A stretch of DNA of 64,000 nt from contig NZ_FYFA01000001.1 of the NCBI RefSeq assembly GCF_900188435.1, positions 310,001 through 374,000 on the forward strand, given 5' to 3'. The DNA is from Marinobacter sp. es.048. Its GTDB lineage: Bacteria > Pseudomonadota > Gammaproteobacteria > Pseudomonadales > Oleiphilaceae. Shown one piece after another: positions 18,359-27,318 of the stretch. Within the stretch, counting starts at the first letter, position 1. Each line of letters begins with the position of its first letter. A program made the translations under genes and the position numbers. The notes below the pieces were generated by a model. The model saw only the letters and a program-made list of their open reading frames with translations, was not told where the DNA came from and searched no databases.

Positions 18359-20026
18359 TCAGGACTTGGCTTCCCACTCCTCTTCCTGCAGCGCCCGCCA
18401 CATCAGCTTGCCGGTTGGCGACTTTGGCAGCTGGTCGACAAACTCGATCAGGGTAGGAATCTTGTAGGCTGCCATCTGCTCCTTGCACCAGGCGATGATG
18501 TCCTCTTCGCTCCTTTTTCCCTCCGCCTCCGGAGTCAGCACGATGCAGGCCTTCACGGTCTCACCGCGCTTCGGATCCGGCGAGGAAATAATGCAGACCT
18601 CATGAATCCCGGGATGGCGGTACATCAGGCCCTCCACCTCGGACGGCCAGACCTTGTAACCGGATGCGTTGATCATTCGCTTGACCCGGTCGACCATGAA
18701 GAAATAGCCCTCCTCATCGTAGTAACCCAGATCGCCGGTGCGGAAAAACTGCTTGCCATCAATCTCCACAAACGCAGCTTCGGTTTCCGCGGGCCGGTTC
18801 CAGTACCCGATGGTAACCTGCGGCCCGCTGGAGACGATTTCACCGGTCTCGCCAGGGCCTTTTTCCTGCAGGGTGTCGACATCAATGATCCGGCTGTCGA
18901 CATCAAACACCGGGATGCCGAGGCACTGGGGCTTCGGGCGGTTCGAGGGGTTGATGTGGGTGGCTGCCATGGTTTCTGACAGGCCATACCCCTCAATATA
19001 ATCAAGACCGGTCATGGTCTTGAGCTTGGCGGCCACGGCCTCTGGCATCGCTGCCCCACCCCCGCCGATGGTGGTGAGACTCGACAGGTCGTACCGGCCA
19101 ATGTCGGGGTTGGAGAGGAAGTCCACCGCCATGGTGACAATGTTGGTCCAGCCGGTGACTTTATACCGTTCGATCAGCCGCGCCGCGGTGGTCCGCTCCC
19201 AGCGAGTCATGATCACTGTAGTGGAGCCGCTGTAGATGGGGCTGTTCATGGAACCGGTCATGCCGGTGACGTGGAAGAATGGCAAGGTGGCCAGCTGCAC
19301 CGTACTGGCGGTGCTCAGGTTCCAGAAGGCCCGGTGCACGGCGGTAGCCATCACGCTGCGATGAGTGTGCACGCAGCCCTTCGGCGCGCCGGTGGTGCCG
19401 GAACTGTAGGGAATCACGGCGAGATCGGCCGGGCCGGCGGTGTGCGCCGAGGGCGCATGGCCTTCCGCCAGCGCCTGCTCCCAGCTGACCATGCCGGCCA
19501 GGTCCTCCGACCAGGCTGGAGCGGCGACTTCCGCTGGCAAGGCCAGATCGGTGTCCGGGGCGATATAGCTGCTGTAGGAAGCTACCACGATGTGGTTGAG
19601 ATCGGTGGTCTCCAACAACGGGGCAATAAAGCCGGCCAGTTCCTGACCTGCGAGGCAGACATTGGCACCGGTATCCGCAACAAAGTGCTCCAGTTCCGCC
19701 GCTCGGTTCATCGGGTTGATAGGGATTACCACGGCATCCGCCCGCAGAATGGCATAATAGGCAATGACGTATTGCGGGGAGTTCTGCATGTACAGCAACA
19801 CCCGATCACCTTTAGCGACGCCCTGGGCCTGCAGGTAGCCGGCCATGGCCTCCACTTCCCGGAACAGCTGGCTGTAGGTCATCGGTGCATCGTAGAAAAC
19901 GATGGCGTTACGGTCCGGATAGCGCCGCGCCGAAATCTCAAGGTTGGTAAACACGCTGGTTCGTGGCAAGGCCAGGCTTTTGGGCAGTTCCCTCGGCCAC
20001 ACGGCGTAATGGCGGGTAAATGGCAT
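18359..20026 (-). CDS. AMP-forming acyl-CoA synthetase
   Basis: Activates a carboxylic acid to its CoA thioester through an acyl-adenylate. 555 residues of the ANL superfamily: P-loop YSSGTTGAPKGCVHTH, the acyl/ATP-site EGYGLSE, FRTGDLGY, and the C-terminal hinge and lysine regions (VKRMINASGYKVWPSEVE; SPTGKLMWR). It is the last gene of the minus-strand cluster and may provide the entry step for the hydroxyacyl-CoA route, like LvaE. It also faces the dehydrogenase/MaoC operon. Chain length and substrate are not readable. Confidence 0.92.
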   Translation of the reverse strand: MPFTRHYAVWPRELPKSLALPRTSVFTNLEISARRYPDRNAIVFYDAPMTYSQLFREVEAMAGYLQAQGVAKGDRVLLYMQNSPQYVIAYYAILRADAVVIPINPMNRAAELEHFVADTGANVCLAGQELAGFIAPLLETTDLNHIVVASYSSYIAPDTDLALPAEVAAPAWSEDLAGMVSWEQALAEGHAPSAHTAGPADLAVIPYSSGTTGAPKGCVHTHRSVMATAVHRAFWNLSTASTVQLATLPFFHVTGMTGSMNSPIYSGSTTVIMTRWERTTAARLIERYKVTGWTNIVTMAVDFLSNPDIGRYDLSSLTTIGGGGAAMPEAVAAKLKTMTGLDYIEGYGLSETMAATHINPSNRPKPQCLGIPVFDVDSRIIDVDTLQEKGPGETGEIVSSGPQVTIGYWNRPAETEAAFVEIDGKQFFRTGDLGYYDEEGYFFMVDRVKRMINASGYKVWPSEVEGLMYRHPGIHEVCIISSPDPKRGETVKACIVLTPEAEGKRSEEDIIAWCKEQMAAYKIPTLIEFVDQLPKSPTGKLMWRALQEEEWEAKS

Positions 20027-20083
20027 TGTTGTGATCCCCTTTTTTCGGTTCAGTGGGCCGCTGACGCGGCCAAATCAAAATCG

Positions 20084-20821
20084 TCAGCGCCGCCGGGCAG
20101 GCGGTCCTGGTGGCGTAATGGCGATGGCTTTGTCCCGCAGCACGCTGGCGTCTTCATCGGGCGCCACAATGTGACGCGAACTGCGATCAAATCCCAGCCA
20201 CCAGTACGGCAGACTGCGGGCATCCTGACCCGCCTGCAGGCGGGCGCGCCGTATGGAGCCGTTGGACTCCCGGCACCACCGGGCCCGACTGATGGAGGCC
20301 GCCTCGCAGGCGGGAAAGTTGACGTTCCAGGCCCGATTCAGACCTGGCTGCCAAAGCTGCCTGATGATGGCCTCGCCATGAATGGAAACCGGCGACCAGT
20401 CCACGCCTTCGCGACTCAGAAACGCCTGGCTCAGTGCCATGGCAGGTATGCCCATGTGTTCGGCACTCAGCACCGCGCCGACGGTTCCGGAATACTGCAC
20501 GGAATCGCTGATATTGGCGCCGCAGTTCACCCCGGAAAGCACCAGATCCGGCGGGGTTTCCCCGAACCACCGGGCCAGCGAATAGAGCACACAGTCCGCC
20601 GGCGTACCGGAGACTGCATAGCGCCTGTCACCCTGCTCATACACCCGCAAAGGATCATGAATGGAGATGCTCTGGCCGGCGCCGCTACGATCATGCTCGG
20701 GCGCCACCACCCAGACCTCCTCGGCCAGGTTGCGGGCGATCTGCTCGAGCACTTTCAGGCCTGGCGCGTTGATGCCGTCATCATTGGTGATCAGGATGCG
20801 TTTGACCATGGGATCGTTCAT
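20084..20821 (-). CDS. surE: SurE-family phosphatase (5'/3'-nucleotidase type)
   Basis: Metal-dependent phosphatase fold acting on nucleotides and other phosphate esters. 245 residues with all SurE metal ligands: Asp14 and Asp15 in ITNDDG, Ser46 in DRSGAGQS and Asn99 in SGVNCGANIS. The start overlaps the stop of the kinase-like gene by 4 bases (ATGA), so the two are probably translationally coupled. Classical surE sits in the truD-pcm-nlpD-rpoS neighbourhood of gammaproteobacteria; here it is inside a lipid or organic-acid catabolic run, so it is probably a second, specialised copy. Its substrate is unknown. Confidence 0.88.
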   Translation of the reverse strand: MNDPMVKRILITNDDGINAPGLKVLEQIARNLAEEVWVVAPEHDRSGAGQSISIHDPLRVYEQGDRRYAVSGTPADCVLYSLARWFGETPPDLVLSGVNCGANISDSVQYSGTVGAVLSAEHMGIPAMALSQAFLSREGVDWSPVSIHGEAIIRQLWQPGLNRAWNVNFPACEAASISRARWCRESNGSIRRARLQAGQDARSLPYWWLGFDRSSRHIVAPDEDASVLRDKAIAITPPGPPARRR

Positions 20822-21882
20822 GACGATGGTCCCTCACTGGCAATCCGCCAGCCGACATCGGCCAGAAGGCTGGCCCGCCGGCCAACCTCCAGGGCATCGG
20901 CATTGGCGGCATTGCCATCCAGCGCCCGCTTGTAGACACCCTGAAGAATAGACGCCAGCCGGAACAGGGAAAACGCCAGGAACACGTGCCAGTCGGCGAT
21001 GTCGTCCCGGCCGGTCTGCCGGCAGTATCGGGCAATGGTTTCCTGTTCGTCCGGAATACCCAGTGACTCCAGGTCTTCTCCCTGCAGTCCTCGCATGCCC
21101 TGCAGGTCCCACGGCAGGTAGTACGGCAGGCAGTAATAAGCCAGGTCCGCCAGCGGGTGGCCGAGGGTGGACAGCTCCCAGTCCAGGATGGCAATAACCT
21201 CGGGCCGCTGCGGCGCCAGCATCAGATTGCCAAAGCGGTAATCGCCATGGGCGATGGCGCATTCGTCGGTGGAGGGCAGGTTCTCTGGAAGCCAGGCCAT
21301 AAGCTTGTCCATTGCCGGAAGCTCGTCGGTTTTGGAAGCCAGGTACTGTTTGCTCCATCGAGCCACCTGCCGGGCCACATAACCTTCCGGCCGGCCAAAG
21401 TCACCAAGACCGACCGCCTTCACATTCACCGAGTGGAGGCGCGCCAGGGTGTCGATGGCCGAGTGATGGGCCGGCAGCCGTTCCTGGCGATCCAGCGCCC
21501 GCAGCGCCGAGTGGCTGACGATACGGCCCTTAAGGTAGTCCATGACGTAGAATGGTGTGCCGATGACATTGCTGTCTTCGCACAGGGCCCGGGTGTTTGG
21601 CACCGGGACACTGGTTTGCTCGGACAGGGCACGCATGACTTTGTACTCTCGTTCTACCATGTGGGCGGAGGGCAGGGTTTTGCCGGGCGGCTTTTTGCGC
21701 AAAACGTATTGGCCGCTGTCGGTGTCCAGCAGAAACGTGGGGTTGGATTGACCACCCTGGAATTGCCGGACATCCAGCCTCGTACCAAAGCCCGGTATGG
21801 TCTGCTGCAGCCAGGTCAGGAGGCTGGCTTCGTCGAATCTGTGGGCCGGGAGGACGTCTACCGGCTCTGGGGTGATGCTCAT
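20818..21882 (-). CDS. APH-family kinase, ACAD10/11- and LvaA-like
   Basis: Aminoglycoside-phosphotransferase fold kinase. ATG 21882 (MSITPEPVDV) follows GAAGG; a longer form from 21939 would run into the preceding SDR gene. 354 residues. Seen are the catalytic loop AIAHGDYRFGNLML and the metal-binding AILDWELSTLGHPLADLAYY. Relatives next to acyl-CoA dehydrogenases phosphorylate the 4-hydroxyl of 4-hydroxyacyl-CoAs (LvaA in Pseudomonas putida; N-terminal part of ACAD10/11). Here an ACAD11-like dehydrogenase is two genes upstream. It is not expected to give aminoglycoside resistance. Confidence 0.88.
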   Translation of the reverse strand: MSITPEPVDVLPAHRFDEASLLTWLQQTIPGFGTRLDVRQFQGGQSNPTFLLDTDSGQYVLRKKPPGKTLPSAHMVEREYKVMRALSEQTSVPVPNTRALCEDSNVIGTPFYVMDYLKGRIVSHSALRALDRQERLPAHHSAIDTLARLHSVNVKAVGLGDFGRPEGYVARQVARWSKQYLASKTDELPAMDKLMAWLPENLPSTDECAIAHGDYRFGNLMLAPQRPEVIAILDWELSTLGHPLADLAYYCLPYYLPWDLQGMRGLQGEDLESLGIPDEQETIARYCRQTGRDDIADWHVFLAFSLFRLASILQGVYKRALDGNAANADALEVGRRASLLADVGWRIASEGPSS

Positions 21883-21916
21883 TTTTGTTTTGCCTTCAGT
21901 TTTGGGGCGTCGGCCC

Positions 21917-22684
21917 CTAATAAATCGTTTCGCCGCCATCGGCTACGATGACCTGGCCTGTGATGTAGGCGCTGGCCCTGGTGGACAGAAACACGGCCAG
22001 GCCGGCGATGTCGACCGGGTCGCCAATTCTGCGAAGCGGCGTTTTGTCTTCGGCGCGTTTGACCCGTACCGGGTCTTCCCACAGCGCCCGGGCGAAGTCG
22101 GTTTTGATCAGGCCGGGGGCGATGCTGTTAATCCGGATACCTTTCGGGCCCCACTCCACTGCCAGGTTCCGCGCCAGAGCAGCTTCTGCGGCCTTGGAAA
22201 CGCCGTAGGTTCCGATGGTGGTGTTGCCCCGGATACCGGCGATGCTGGAAAGCAGCACCACAGCGCCTTCGCCTTTTTCCGCCATCTGCGGCAGCACCAT
22301 GTTGGTCAGCCAGAAGGTGCCCTTGACGTTGGTGTCCATGATCTTGTCCCAGGCGTCGTCGGTCATTTCAGCGGTGGTGCCGTACACCGGGTTGGTGGCG
22401 GCGTTGCATACCAGCACATCGATAGTGCCCCAGGCCTCATTGGTTTTATCCACCAGGTTCTGCAGCTGGTCTTTTTTACCGACATGGCAGGGAATGGCGA
22501 TGGCCTCGTAGCCCTGGGCTTTCAGTTCACTGGCCACCTGCTCACAGGCCTCGGCCTTTCGGCTGGAGATCACGACTTTGGCACCCAGGCGGGCCATTTC
22601 TTCGGCAATGGCGCGGCCGATGCCTTTGGTGGAGCCGGTAATCAGGGCGACCTTGCCGGTCATATCAAAAAGCGGGTTAGTCAT
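21917..22684 (-). CDS. SDR-family oxidoreductase
   Basis: 255 residues from ATG 22684 (MTNPLFDMTG), which follows GAGGACGG; the longer frame from 22747 would start inside the inverted-repeat element. Classical short-chain dehydrogenase: ITGSTKGIGRAIAEEMA for NAD(P) binding, NAATNPVYG, catalytic Ser of LLSSIAG, and Tyr/Lys of YGVSKAA. It probably oxidises a 3-hydroxyacyl-CoA in the cluster, as LvaD does in the levulinate pathway. It lies 34 bp before the kinase-like gene. Confidence 0.9.
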   Translation of the reverse strand: MTNPLFDMTGKVALITGSTKGIGRAIAEEMARLGAKVVISSRKAEACEQVASELKAQGYEAIAIPCHVGKKDQLQNLVDKTNEAWGTIDVLVCNAATNPVYGTTAEMTDDAWDKIMDTNVKGTFWLTNMVLPQMAEKGEGAVVLLSSIAGIRGNTTIGTYGVSKAAEAALARNLAVEWGPKGIRINSIAPGLIKTDFARALWEDPVRVKRAEDKTPLRRIGDPVDIAGLAVFLSTRASAYITGQVIVADGGETIY

Positions 22685-22712
22685 CGTTCCGTCCTCATAC
22701 TCAAAGCTTTGG

Positions 22713-22820
22713 GAACGAACGGGGAGGAACCTGTCGGGACTGTGCAAAACATGGATGTTTTGCTCAAGCCTACAGGGACGTATTTACGGCGTGTCCCGGC
22801 AGGTTCCTCCCCGTTCGTTC
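22713..22820. repeat. Long inverted-repeat element with conserved core, copy A
   Basis: The 28-bp outer arms at 22713-22740 and 22793-22820 pair with one mismatch. Between them lie a perfect GCAAAACAT / ATGTTTTGC hairpin (22744-22763) and a core GCCTACAGGGACGTATTTAC (from 22769). The same core with different arms occurs in inverted orientation at 43723-43843. It separates the ACAD11-like gene from the SDR gene of the same strand. Confidence 0.85.
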
Positions 22821-22847
22821 ATGCGCCCGACTCAGCGGGCGGGACAA

Positions 22848-24050
22848 TCAGCGATACTGGCGAAGCTCAATCTTGGCCACAGAATCCAGATGCACCTCAT
22901 CGGGCCCGTCTGCCAACCGCAGAGTCCGTACCTTGGCCCAGGCTTCGGCCAGGAAGGTGTCCTGGGAAACACCGGCGCCGCCGTGCACCTGAATTGCGCG
23001 GTCCAGCACCTTCAGCGCCATGCTCGGTGCAATAACCTTGATCATCGCGATTTCCTGACGGGCCACCTTGTTGCCGACGGTGTCCATCATATGCGCCGCC
23101 TTCAGGGTCATCAGCCTTGCCTGCTCGATCTCGATGCGACTGCGTGCAATGTCCTTGCGGATGGAATCAAAACTGGACAGCGGCTTGCCGAAGGCCTCCC
23201 GGGCATTGGCACGCTTGCACATCAGCTCCAGAGCCCGCTCGGCGACGCCGATGGTGCGCATGCAGTGATGGATACGGCCAGGCCCGAGGCGGCCCTGGGC
23301 AATCTCGAACCCCCGGCCCTCGCCCAGCAGGATGTTGCTCACCGGCACCCGCACGTTTTCGTAGTGAATCTCCGCATGGCCATGGGGCGCGTGGTCATAG
23401 CCGAACACCGTCAGGGGGCGAATCATTTTCACGCCCGGCGCATCCAGCGGCACCAGAATCATCGACTGTTGCTTGTGCTTCTCGGCCTGAGGGTCGGTCT
23501 TGCCCATCACGATGGCGATCTTCGAGTTGGTGGTCATGGCACCGGAGGACCACCACTTTTTGCCGTTGATTACGTACTCATCACCCTCGCGGCAGATTTC
23601 ACAGGCAATATTGGTGGCATCCGACGACGCCACATCCGGCTCGGTCATTGAGAAACAGGAACGGATCTCGCCATCCAGCAGAGGCTTCAGCCATTGCTCC
23701 TGCTGCTCTTTATTGCCATAGCGGGCGATGGTTTCCATGTTGCCTGTATCAGGAGCGGAACAGTTGAACACCTCAGGGGCCATGGCCGAGCGACCCATCA
23801 CTTCACACAGGTGGGCGTATTCGTAGTTGGTCAGCCCGGCGCCGAATTCGCTTTCGGGCAGGAACAGGTTCCACAGGCCGGCGGATTTGGCCTTGTGTTT
23901 CAGCTCCTCAATAATCGGAACCGGCGCCCAGCGGTCTTCTGCCTGCTCTATCTGCTCATGATGCTTGTGCTCGTTCGGGTAGATATAGGCATCCATGAAC
24001 TCGTTCAGCTGGTTCTGCAGCTGTTTCGCTTTGTCAGACAGTTCGAACAT
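22848..24050 (-). CDS. Acyl-CoA dehydrogenase, ACAD11/LvaC-like
   Basis: 400 residues. It differs from ordinary acyl-CoA dehydrogenases by the C-terminal [13 protein letters not shown] in place of YEGTxxI, putting Asp where the base Glu is normally found, a feature I associate with the ACAD10/11 branch. FAD-site segments [12 protein letters not shown] and [10 protein letters not shown] are present. In that branch the enzyme works with an APH-type kinase to convert 4-phosphohydroxyacyl-CoA to an enoyl-CoA with loss of phosphate. The kinase gene lies downstream on the same strand. An ordinary dehydrogenase role cannot be excluded. Confidence 0.88.
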   Translation of the reverse strand: MFELSDKAKQLQNQLNEFMDAYIYPNEHKHHEQIEQAEDRWAPVPIIEELKHKAKSAGLWNLFLPESEFGAGLTNYEYAHLCEVMGRSAMAPEVFNCSAPDTGNMETIARYGNKEQQEQWLKPLLDGEIRSCFSMTEPDVASSDATNIACEICREGDEYVINGKKWWSSGAMTTNSKIAIVMGKTDPQAEKHKQQSMILVPLDAPGVKMIRPLTVFGYDHAPHGHAEIHYENVRVPVSNILLGEGRGFEIAQGRLGPGRIHHCMRTIGVAERALELMCKRANAREAFGKPLSSFDSIRKDIARSRIEIEQARLMTLKAAHMMDTVGNKVARQEIAMIKVIAPSMALKVLDRAIQVHGGAGVSQDTFLAEAWAKVRTLRLADGPDEVHLDSVAKIELRQYR

Positions 24051-24097
24051 GTCCGCTTCCTCTTGGTGTTGTTGGCATTAAGTCGGTAACCGTTCCT

Positions 24098-24538
24098 TCA
24101 GATCGGAACGCCCTCTGGTTTGTCGCTGCCGGACCGGATCCGGAATGTACCTTCGGCGATGGCCAGCAGGCTGCCCTTGTCGTCATGAACCTCACCCGTA
24201 CTGTTGAAAATCCGGGTGCCTCCGGCGCGCTTACGCCCGGTGACCCTGATCGTTCCGCCGGAGCACTGCCCGGTGAAGGTGGTGGTCAGGGACAGGGTGA
24301 TGGCCTTACGCATCCGCCCCGGGTAGGGGCAATAGGTGCCTGCCTGGGCCAGCACAATATCCAGCAGGGAGGTAAGCACACCCCCGTGGATCACCCCTCC
24401 CAGGTTCAGGTGCCGGGGCTGCAGTTCCAGCTCAAGCACCGCCTCGTCTTCCTCCCAGGAGACCTGACGATAACCCAGCAGGCTGTGAAAGCCGGGCAGG
24501 TCCTTACCGTCGGTAAACAGGGGCTCTTGATCATTCAT
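24098..24538 (-). CDS. PaaI-type acyl-CoA thioesterase
   Basis: 146 residues with one hot-dog domain: HLNLGGVIHGGVLTSLLDIV is the typical PaaI/YbgC-like GGxxHGGxxxxLxD stretch carrying the catalytic region. It hydrolyses aryl- or acyl-CoA thioesters and may free CoA from stalled intermediates of the pathway. The start codon overlaps the stop of the upstream SDR gene by one base (TAATG), so translation is coupled. It lies 47 bp before the ACAD11-like gene on the same strand. Confidence 0.87.
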   Translation of the reverse strand: MNDQEPLFTDGKDLPGFHSLLGYRQVSWEEDEAVLELELQPRHLNLGGVIHGGVLTSLLDIVLAQAGTYCPYPGRMRKAITLSLTTTFTGQCSGGTIRVTGRKRAGGTRIFNSTGEVHDDKGSLLAIAEGTFRIRSGSDKPEGVPI

Positions 24539-25332
24539 TACACTTTCATTCCTGGCAGGTTAAGGGATGCGGTATTGCCGCCGTCCACGGGCAAGGACTG
24601 GCCGGTGATGTAGCTGGCATCGTCGCTGGCCAGAAACAGGATTGCCGCGGCGATTTCTTCCGGATTGCCATACCGGCGCAGCTCACAGCGGGCGCCGAGC
24701 TTATGGGCTTTTTCATTGGCCCGGGCGTAGTCGAACACCGCCCGGGTCATGCCGGTTTCCACCAGACCGGGGCACACTGCATTTACCCGTACGTTGTCGC
24801 CGCCCAGGTCACAGGCGGCGGTCATAGTCAGATTGATGACGCCGGCTTTGGAAGCACTGTAGGCGTTACCGCCCGCGCCGGACCGGATACCTGCCACCGA
24901 CGCGGTGTTGACGATAGCGCCGAGCTTGCGGGCCTGCATGTGGGGCGCCACGTGCTTGATCAGCAGCATGGTGCCTGTCAGATTCACCGATAGCACCTGG
25001 TCCCACTCGGCACGGTCGTTGCCGGTCACCGGCGGGTGGCCCTGACCAGTACTGGCAATGCCGGCGATATTGCATAGCACGTCGATCTGACCGAAGCTGG
25101 CGATAGCCTCGTTGACCAACGCATCCACTTGGGCTTCGTTGGCCACATCCACCAGCCGTCGAAGGCGCCGGGCTTGCTCGGGCAACTGGTTTTCAGTTTC
25201 TACCAGACCGGCCTCAGAGGTATCCGCCAGGATCACTGACGCACCCTCCCGAGCGAGTCGCAGAGCCGTCGCCCGACCAATGCCGCTGCCGGCGCCGGTG
25301 ACAATGGCTACCCGCTGATCAAACCGTCCCAT
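24538..25332 (-). CDS. SDR-family oxidoreductase
   Basis: 264 residues from ATG 25332 (MGRFDQRVAIVTGAG), preceded by GGGGAG; an in-frame start 27 bases upstream is weaker. Classical SDR: VTGAGSGIGRATALRLA, NIAG, catalytic Ser in NTASVAG and Tyr/Lys in YSASKAG. It is the first gene of the seven-gene minus-strand run and divergent from the acyl-CoA ligase at 25481. It probably acts on a hydroxy- or ketoacyl intermediate. The substrate is unknown. Confidence 0.9.
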   Translation of the reverse strand: MGRFDQRVAIVTGAGSGIGRATALRLAREGASVILADTSEAGLVETENQLPEQARRLRRLVDVANEAQVDALVNEAIASFGQIDVLCNIAGIASTGQGHPPVTGNDRAEWDQVLSVNLTGTMLLIKHVAPHMQARKLGAIVNTASVAGIRSGAGGNAYSASKAGVINLTMTAACDLGGDNVRVNAVCPGLVETGMTRAVFDYARANEKAHKLGARCELRRYGNPEEIAAAILFLASDDASYITGQSLPVDGGNTASLNLPGMKV

Positions 25333-25480
25333 ATGCCGATGCTCCCCGGTCTGTCTCATTGTTGTTGATGGTGCTGGGGTCTTTCCATTCAGTTAATTTG
25401 TCACGCCTGTTGGTTTTGAGTCAATATAATCGGAAGTTAATTTCACTAGATAAAACACGATAACGTTTGAGGGGCTAAAA

Positions 25481-27076
25481 ATGGAAAGTGGCAAGCGAGA
25501 CATGCCGGTCTATGCGCCAATCGATCCCAGTGAGTCCATGGACGCAATCGGAAATCGTATCCAGCAACACGCCCAGACCCGTGGCAGCCACCCGGCCCTG
25601 ATTGACGAACAGGGCGCCCTGGACTGGCGAAGCCTTGTCGACCAGGTTAACCGTATTGCCAACCGGCTACGCGAGGCCGGTCTGCGGCCGGGCGAGTCTG
25701 TGGCTGCCTTGTCAGGAAACAGCCGGGACGATGTCGCCCTGTACCTCGGCACCCTGGTGGCCGGGGGCTGTATGGTGCCGCTGTCTGGCATGGCCAGTAC
25801 CGAAGCACTTGCACTGATGGTGACGGATTGCCAGGCACGCTTTCTGTTCATTTCCGGCCAACAGCGGGAGCTGTTTGGCCGCCTTCGAGCACAGCTGACC
25901 AAGGTACCCGGCGAGCGCATCATCAGCCTGGCTGGCCCCCTGGACGGAGCCGGTTACTCCCTGGTTGACTGGCTGGCGCAGACTACGGCCACCGCCCGGC
26001 CCGAGCCGGTCACCCTCAACGACCCGTTCAATATCATTTACAGCTCCGGCACCACAGGCACGCCCAAGGGGATCCTGCACGATTATCGCTTCCGCCAGCG
26101 TCAGATGGTCAGAATGAGCCGCTATGGGCTGGACGGCGAGACTATCAACCTCGTATCAACGCCACTTTATTCCAACACCACCCTGGTTTCAGTGTTACCC
26201 ACGCTCTACCACGGCGGCACCCTGGTGCTGATGGCGAAATTCGATGCCCACAGGTTCCTGCAACTGGCCGAAACCCACCGTGTTACGCACGCCATGCTGG
26301 TACCGGTGCAATACCAACGGATCCTGGCGCAGCCGGATTTTGACGGGTTTGACCTCTCCAGTTTCAAGCTGAAGCTCTGCACCAGTGCCCCGTTGCGGTC
26401 GGCGGTGATTGCCGATGCCATGGCACGCTGGCCCGGCAACCTCAGGGAGGTCTATGGCCTTACCGAAGGCGGTATATCCACCAGTCTCGACTGCGCTGCC
26501 CACCCGGACAAATGGGACTCGGTTGGTGTGCCCACCCAGGGCGCTGAGGTGCGGGTGATTGGCGAGGATGACCGTGAGCTGCCCCGGGGCGCCACTGGCG
26601 AGATCGTGGGCCGCGCCATTTCCATGATGCGCGGCTATGTGAATCGCCCGGAGCTGACCCGGGAGATGCTCTGGACGAGTCCGGAGGGTGAGGTGTATTA
26701 CCGCAGTGGTGACATGGGACGAATCGACGAGGACGGCTTTATCTACATCCTTGATCGACGGAAGGATATGATCATTTCCGGCGGTTTTAACATCTATCCG
26801 GTGGATCTGGAAAAAGTACTGCTGTCGCACCCGGCGGTAGCCGACGCCACGATCATCGGTATTCCCAGCGAACACTGGGGGGAAACGCCCCTGGGCCTGG
26901 TGGTTCTCCAGCCCGATCGTGATGAAACCGAACATGGGATACTGAAGTGGGCCAACACTCAGTTGGGAAAATCCCAGCGTCTGGCGGCCATTGAATTCCG
27001 TGCCACGTTGCCCCGCTCTGCCATTGGCAAGGTGCTCAAACGGGAACTTCGCGCGCCTTACTGGCCCGGAACCTGA
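25481..27076 (+). CDS. AMP-forming acyl-CoA synthetase
   Basis: 531 residues, ANL superfamily: P-loop YSSGTTGTPKGILHDY, EVYGLTEGG, YRSGDMGRIDEDG, the hinge RRKDMIISGGFNIYPVDLE and the catalytic lysine region SAIGKVLKREL. ATG 25481 follows TGAGGGG. It is divergent from the hydroxyacid-type cluster and upstream of a TRAP transporter on the same strand, which suggests activation of an imported organic or aromatic acid. Together with the synthetase at 18359-20026 the locus has two ligases, perhaps of different specificity. Confidence 0.92.
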   Translation: MESGKRDMPVYAPIDPSESMDAIGNRIQQHAQTRGSHPALIDEQGALDWRSLVDQVNRIANRLREAGLRPGESVAALSGNSRDDVALYLGTLVAGGCMVPLSGMASTEALALMVTDCQARFLFISGQQRELFGRLRAQLTKVPGERIISLAGPLDGAGYSLVDWLAQTTATARPEPVTLNDPFNIIYSSGTTGTPKGILHDYRFRQRQMVRMSRYGLDGETINLVSTPLYSNTTLVSVLPTLYHGGTLVLMAKFDAHRFLQLAETHRVTHAMLVPVQYQRILAQPDFDGFDLSSFKLKLCTSAPLRSAVIADAMARWPGNLREVYGLTEGGISTSLDCAAHPDKWDSVGVPTQGAEVRVIGEDDRELPRGATGEIVGRAISMMRGYVNRPELTREMLWTSPEGEVYYRSGDMGRIDEDGFIYILDRRKDMIISGGFNIYPVDLEKVLLSHPAVADATIIGIPSEHWGETPLGLVVLQPDRDETEHGILKWANTQLGKSQRLAAIEFRATLPRSAIGKVLKRELRAPYWPGT

Positions 27077-27172
27077 AGCGGCGCGAGACAGATAGGCCGT
27101 CGGTACTGCTGACGTTCAATCCATGAACTATCCTTTTATGAATTCTGTAATCAAGGACCGATCAACCGCCTA

Positions 27173-27200
27173 TTGCAAAAAACAAGACATGTGTTAGATT
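27173..27200 (+). promoter_or_regulatory. Possible sigma70 promoter for the TRAP operon
   Basis: TTGCAA and TAGATT are spaced by 16 bases, about 120 bases before the DctP start. The two hexamers are reasonable but not perfect, and no start site is known. Confidence 0.3.
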
Positions 27201-27318
27201 CAGAAAACTACGATTCACCATGCAGTCGCCAATTCTGCACAGTGAAACAAAGAAAGATCCATTGGTCATAACTAAACAGTCATTTAATGCACAAGTACAA
27301 CAACGAAAGAGGCCTATC

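Noticed and set aside
19271..20935. 554-codon plus-strand open frame opposite the acyl-CoA ligase and surE
   Set aside because: It crosses two real genes on the other strand and has shadow-like composition and no motif.
20818..21882. Aminoglycoside-resistance phosphotransferase
   Set aside because: The fold is shared, but the setting beside an ACAD11-like dehydrogenase and SDR points to acyl-CoA metabolism.
22713..22820. Insertion sequence or integron attC site
   Set aside because: No transposase or integrase remnant, no flanking target duplication and no attC core (GTTRRRY); the arms differ between copies, which fits a structural repeat better.
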